Shown here: positions 23,717 through 26,726 of the stretch, piece after piece
Position numbering within the stretch: position 1 is the first letter of the stretch
Layout: each line of letters begins with the position of its first letter
Assembly (NCBI GenBank): GCA_035403355.1
Contig: DAONFA010000007.1
Location: forward strand, 39,589-66,314
Direction of reading: 5' to 3'
DNA length: 26,726 nt
Origin: Candidatus Cloacimonas sp.
GTDB taxonomy: Bacteria > Cloacimonadota > Cloacimonadia > Cloacimonadales > Cloacimonadaceae
Position numbers and translations under genes: made by a program
Notes under the pieces: generated by a model
Databases searched by the model: none
What the model was told of the DNA's origin: nothing
The model's input: the letters and a program-made list of their open reading frames with translations, nothing else

Positions 23717-24535
23717 TTAAATATACAGTTTTGCTGAAAGATAGCCCACTACCTGGGAATCATTACCGGATACTTTTCCGGAATGGGTATACTGCACAAC
23801 TTTCATTTTAGCATTGCTATAGTGTTGGGCGTAATAGAGCAGAGCCAAAATACCTCCAATTCCACAGGCCTCACAATTGCTATGGAGAATATCCTGCCAA
23901 AGGTGTTCCGGGTCTAATGCTGTTACATTTTTAACCAATATTCCATCCATTTCTTCAGCTGTTCGGGCACGATGATAGTGAGATAAATCTGAAGAACAGA
24001 GAATAACAATCCGCTCTGTAGAGGTGTAGATTGTTTCATACAGAACTTCCGCCAACCTTTTAGAGACAGCTGGAATCTGGTTTCCAATCATAATAGGCAG
24101 GATTTTTGCTTGGGGGAAGAAATAGTTCAAGATTGGCAGTTGAATTTCCATAGAGTGTTCTTCCTGATGCAAAATAAGGGGAATATTTTGGTCTGCTTCA
24201 GGGGCTATTTTATTGTATAGTTCCATATTCAGAGCCAAATTTCCCAGGGGATTTACATATTCCTGATAGGGGGAAACACTGAAATCAAAATAGTTTGCCT
24301 GATGGCTGGGATGAAGGATTATGAAACTATCAATATTTTCGTGGGAAATGCTATGGATACCCAAAGTAGCGCATTCCCCGGAATACATATAACCAGCATG
24401 GGGAAGAATTACCCCCAAAGCTCGTTCCGAAGAAATAGGGGTTTCGGCTTTACTTATCCAGCCCTCTATTTGCCGTTTGATTTGTTGTTCAAATCGGGGA
24501 TAGAAGGTTCCGGCGTGCATCGGATTACGAATCAT
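23717..24535 (-). CDS. MEMO1-like protein (AmmeMemoRadiSam system protein B)
   Basis: 272 aa, full length. It starts MIRNPMHAGTFYP, the family's opening. Likely metal ligands are His46 (LPHAGY), His78 (HPSH), His186/188 (DLSHYH) and Cys221 or Cys224 (CEACGIGG). The 32-residue His-His spacing equals the human MEMO1 iron ligands as I recall them. Human MEMO1 is a redox-active, iron-binding protein related to extradiol dioxygenases; the bacterial role is unknown. The start overlaps the ChaN-like stop by 4 nt, so translation is coupled. Confidence 0.92.
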   Translation of the reverse strand: MIRNPMHAGTFYPRFEQQIKRQIEGWISKAETPISSERALGVILPHAGYMYSGECATLGIHSISHENIDSFIILHPSHQANYFDFSVSPYQEYVNPLGNLALNMELYNKIAPEADQNIPLILHQEEHSMEIQLPILNYFFPQAKILPIMIGNQIPAVSKRLAEVLYETIYTSTERIVILCSSDLSHYHRARTAEEMDGILVKNVTALDPEHLWQDILHSNCEACGIGGILALLYYAQHYSNAKMKVVQYTHSGKVSGNDSQVVGYLSAKLYI

Positions 24536-25404
24536 TGTTCACCTCCTGGAAGAGGAAGAAGGATTATATAGGTTCCTGCTTTTTGCTCTTCCGCTGTTAA
24601 ATTTCCTGTTTGCCAATTTTCGTTATAGGTAGGGCTGATAACCGCAATTTTCTTTTTAGGCAGCATTTCTTGAACTCTGCTAACGGTTCCGTAAAAATAG
24701 CGGCTGTGAAAATCACCGTTAAAATGAATAAGGCGAGCTTTAGGTTTCAATTTCAGGGCATTAACAATGCTTTCCGCCATTGTTTCATCTTTCAGGCATT
24801 GAGCTTGATACATCCATTCCGGATTGTTATTCATCATTGGCGAATGCATTTCTGCCTGAGCTGCCAGGAATGCTTGTTTATAGTTATCATCCGGATAATC
24901 CACTTTCTGAGGTAGCCATTTTTTATCTTCTTCGGTTAATCCCTCGGCAAAGTTCTCCCCCGTTCTTGCCATTTTTCCTGCAATAGAACGAGGAATATTA
25001 GCTGCGAGAACAGTTATTTTGTGCTGTTTAGCATATTCAATCAGGGGACGGTAGTCATCCTGATAATTACTCCAGGGACGGCTTTTAGCCAGAAATTCCT
25101 CTTCTGCAAGCCAACCTTCTATATAGGCATCTAAATCACTTTGCACATCGCGTTCAAACATTTCCAGCGATAAAATCAGTTCCCTTTTATTATTCAGTAA
25201 AGGGATTAGTTCTCTTTCCAGTTTGTGGAGCAGAGCATTATCGTGGTCTTCTCCAAAAAAGATAACATCATACTTTGCCAGTGCCTTAGCCATTTGCGAG
25301 AAGGTTAATGTCTTTCCTGTGCGGGAATCTACGATGCGATATTCCTCTGCCGATAGCATAGTTAAGCTCATAATGATAATCAGGATTATGATGAGATATT
25401 TCAT
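24532..25404 (-). CDS. ChaN-like exported protein (Tiki/haem-binding uptake superfamily)
   Basis: 290 aa. Signal peptide of about 18 residues (KYLIIILIIIMSLTMLSA); there is no lipobox cysteine, so it is probably periplasmic rather than a lipoprotein, unlike classical ChaN. The superfamily motifs are FFGEDHDNALLH (GEDHDN at 51-56), ILSLEMFERDVQ near 78-89 and RLIHFNGDFHSRY near 239-251. Campylobacter ChaN binds haem; related TIKI proteins are metalloproteases. Either activity is possible here. GGAAGGAAGA precedes the ATG. It overlaps the MEMO1-like gene by 4 nt, pointing to a joint function. Confidence 0.85.
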   Translation of the reverse strand: MKYLIIILIIIMSLTMLSAEEYRIVDSRTGKTLTFSQMAKALAKYDVIFFGEDHDNALLHKLERELIPLLNNKRELILSLEMFERDVQSDLDAYIEGWLAEEEFLAKSRPWSNYQDDYRPLIEYAKQHKITVLAANIPRSIAGKMARTGENFAEGLTEEDKKWLPQKVDYPDDNYKQAFLAAQAEMHSPMMNNNPEWMYQAQCLKDETMAESIVNALKLKPKARLIHFNGDFHSRYFYGTVSRVQEMLPKKKIAVISPTYNENWQTGNLTAEEQKAGTYIILLPLPGGEQ

Positions 25405-25427
25405 TCTTCCTTCCTTAAATAGTTCTA

Positions 25428-26018
25428 CTAATAATTTAAACGAATTTTGTGCTTATTGCCAGCCATAATTTTGCGAAATTCAGTTTCCTGCTCTACAGGC
25501 AGAGAGAGAGTAAAACTTATTTCTTCCGACCAAGTTACCTGCTCAATTTCTCCTCCGATTGCCTGAAAGGAATGTTTCAGGTTTTCAAAAGAGGCATAAT
25601 CACAAATCAGGGAATACGAAATAAGTTGCTTTGCCTCTATCAAATAGCTTTGTGATATTGCCTGTTCCACAGCATCAGAATAGGCAGTAATTAATCCCTT
25701 AACCCCCAATTTTACACCTCCAAAATAACGGGATACAATAGCCAGAACATTTGTCAGGTCATTACGCAACAGGGTATTTAAGATTGGCTTTCCAGCTGTC
25801 CCGGATGGTTCTCCGGCATCGGAATAATAGCTAATTTCTCTGTGCAAACCGTAAAGATAGGCATAGCAATTATGAGTGGCATCGGCAAAGAGACAATTGT
25901 GTTCGTTCAATATCTCTTTAATCTCTTCTTTTGCGGATAGAGGATACAGCCCAGCCACGAATCTGGAACGCTTTATTTTTATCTCACTTTCTATCTTTTT
26001 TTCAATTGTATACAGCAC
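25428..26018 (-). CDS. YigZ/IMPACT family protein
   Basis: 196 aa from GTG 26018. The N-terminal IMPACT domain contains IKIKRSRFVA, DATHNCYAY, SDAGEPSGTAGKPIL and the strand VSRYFGGVKLGVKGLITAY; a C-terminal ferredoxin-like domain follows. The family is linked to translation or ribosome-associated control in eukaryotes (IMPACT); the bacterial role is poorly known. An upstream GTG (26033) would add five repeat-encoded residues (VREFK), but only GTG 26018 has a GGGAG six bases before it, and MLYTIEKKIESEIK fits the family start. The ribosome site and start codon come from the 15-bp repeat array. Confidence 0.88.
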   Translation of the reverse strand: MLYTIEKKIESEIKIKRSRFVAGLYPLSAKEEIKEILNEHNCLFADATHNCYAYLYGLHREISYYSDAGEPSGTAGKPILNTLLRNDLTNVLAIVSRYFGGVKLGVKGLITAYSDAVEQAISQSYLIEAKQLISYSLICDYASFENLKHSFQAIGGEIEQVTWSEEISFTLSLPVEQETEFRKIMAGNKHKIRLNY

Positions 26019-26073
26019 TTTGAACTCCCGCACTCCCGCACTTTGAACTCCCGCACTTTGAACTCCCGCACTT
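26016..26073 (-). repeat. 15-bp tandem repeats filling the umuC-yigZ gap
   Basis: On the minus strand the unit is CGGGAGTTCAAAGTG. There are three full units (26016-26030, 26039-26053, 26054-26068) and one 8-bp deleted unit (26031-26038), plus a 5-base start of another. The array touches the umuC TGA (26073-26075) at one end and includes the yigZ GTG at the other. Every full unit holds GGGAG, six bases and GTG. Confidence 0.95.
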
Positions 26074-26726
26074 CATTTCACCTTCGGAATATCTTTCCAG
26101 TGGGTTGTATAGTGAGGTGAAAGTTTTGCGCGTTTCATTTTCCAGTCCTTATTTATTCCGCTGCTGGCATAAAACAGCGTATCCTGACCATAAGTTTTGT
26201 TCAGTTTATCTATTGTTTCCATCAATTTTTTGCGTTTATCATCCAGATAATTTATCTCCATAAAACTCAATGGCACATCCTTTTCGGGAATTATATCTGC
26301 CAGCATAACTCCTGCCTTTTTATATTCAAAACCCGGTAAATATAATTCCTCCAGGAGGTCAAGCGCTGTTTTAATCAATTCGGGAGTATAAGCAGTAGGT
26401 GGAAAGAGAGTTGTGGAAAGGGAATTATTATATTGCGGACCTTCTTTAAACCGATTTGTAGAAAGAAAAACCATTAGCAGTCCGGTAACGCATTTTTGTT
26501 TCCGCAATTTTTCTGCAGCTCTGGTAACATATTCAGAGACCGCCTCTTGCAATTCAATTAAAGCAGAAACCTGTTTACCGAAAGAGCGTGAAGTTACAAT
26601 ACTTTTTTTAGCAGCAGGCGCTTCATCCAAATCAATACAAGCATAGCCACGCAATTCCAAAACGGTTTTTAACCCCATACTGGTTAAATAGTGCTCAATA
26701 AATTTATCATCCGCATTGCGCAATTG
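26073..26726 (-). CDS. umuC: Y-family DNA polymerase V subunit UmuC, C-terminal half (cut by window edge)
   Basis: 218 codons visible; the 5' half lies beyond the right edge. The frame is open to base 26726, so any start codon inside the window is internal. Recognised by the UmuC-specific tail: LELRG, TSRSFGKQ, AAEKLRKQK, YKKAGVMLADI and WKMKRAKLSPHYTTHWKDIPKVK, colinear with E. coli UmuC from about residue 200 onward. The little-finger domain and DUF4113-like tail are intact. UmuC with cleaved UmuD makes the SOS translesion polymerase Pol V. umuD would be expected just outside the window. Confidence 0.93.
   Translation of the reverse strand, partial: QLRNADDKFIEHYLTSMGLKTVLELRGYACIDLDEAPAAKKSIVTSRSFGKQVSALIELQEAVSEYVTRAAEKLRKQKCVTGLLMVFLSTNRFKEGPQYNNSLSTTLFPPTAYTPELIKTALDLLEELYLPGFEYKKAGVMLADIIPEKDVPLSFMEINYLDDKRKKLMETIDKLNKTYGQDTLFYASSGINKDWKMKRAKLSPHYTTHWKDIPKVK

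Overview
The window looks like a Gram-negative, moderately AT-rich, probably anaerobic bacterium. LpxK implies lipid A. The secreted deiminase carries a C-terminal sorting-type tail. The intergenic DNA is rich in short tandem repeats. Overall this reminds me of Candidatus Cloacimonadota; that is inference from style, and no marker gene proves it.

Layout. 1-166 is an 8-bp tandem array running into the start codon of a Ppx/GppA phosphatase (167-1060), which converges on a P2-type cation ATPase (1115-3661, minus). 3662-5431 is a mostly non-coding accessory stretch holding a doubtful small ORF and a GNAT acetyltransferase. It is bounded by two near-identical 55-57 bp direct repeats that each contain half of a CIRCE operator. 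5441-11037 is the heat-shock operon hrcA-grpE-dnaK-dnaJ-rsmE, followed by a small two-helix membrane protein. 11793-12040 is an array of eight 30-32 bp hairpin units abutting the lpxK stop codon. 12046-15303 (minus) is an overlapping operon: UvrC-like protein, purC, a lone receiver domain, lpxK. 15626-18512 (minus) is potA-potB-potC without a substrate-binding protein. Next upstream, behind a strong terminator, is a secreted peptidylarginine-deiminase-type enzyme (18762-20780).

21047-22577 (minus) holds a HAD phosphatase, a possible small ORF and a P-loop ATPase. 22617-23102 is a minus-strand tRNA cluster (Gly, Cys, Leu, Gly) with a 35-bp hairpin array and a duplicated tRNA-Cys 5' fragment inside it. 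23154-26726 (minus) runs umuC (cut by the window edge), a YigZ/IMPACT protein, a ChaN-like protein, a MEMO1-like protein and an AMMECR1 protein. A 15-bp array fills the umuC-yigZ gap from stop codon to start codon.

Most genes are housekeeping. The parts most worth following are the Porphyromonas-type deiminase with all key residues visible, the four unrelated minisatellite arrays that reach or lie beside gene edges or tRNAs, the repeat-flanked GNAT segment with its duplicated heat-shock operator half, the UvrC-like protein that keeps its cysteines but seems to lack nuclease residues, and the ChaN-MEMO-AMMECR1 cluster.
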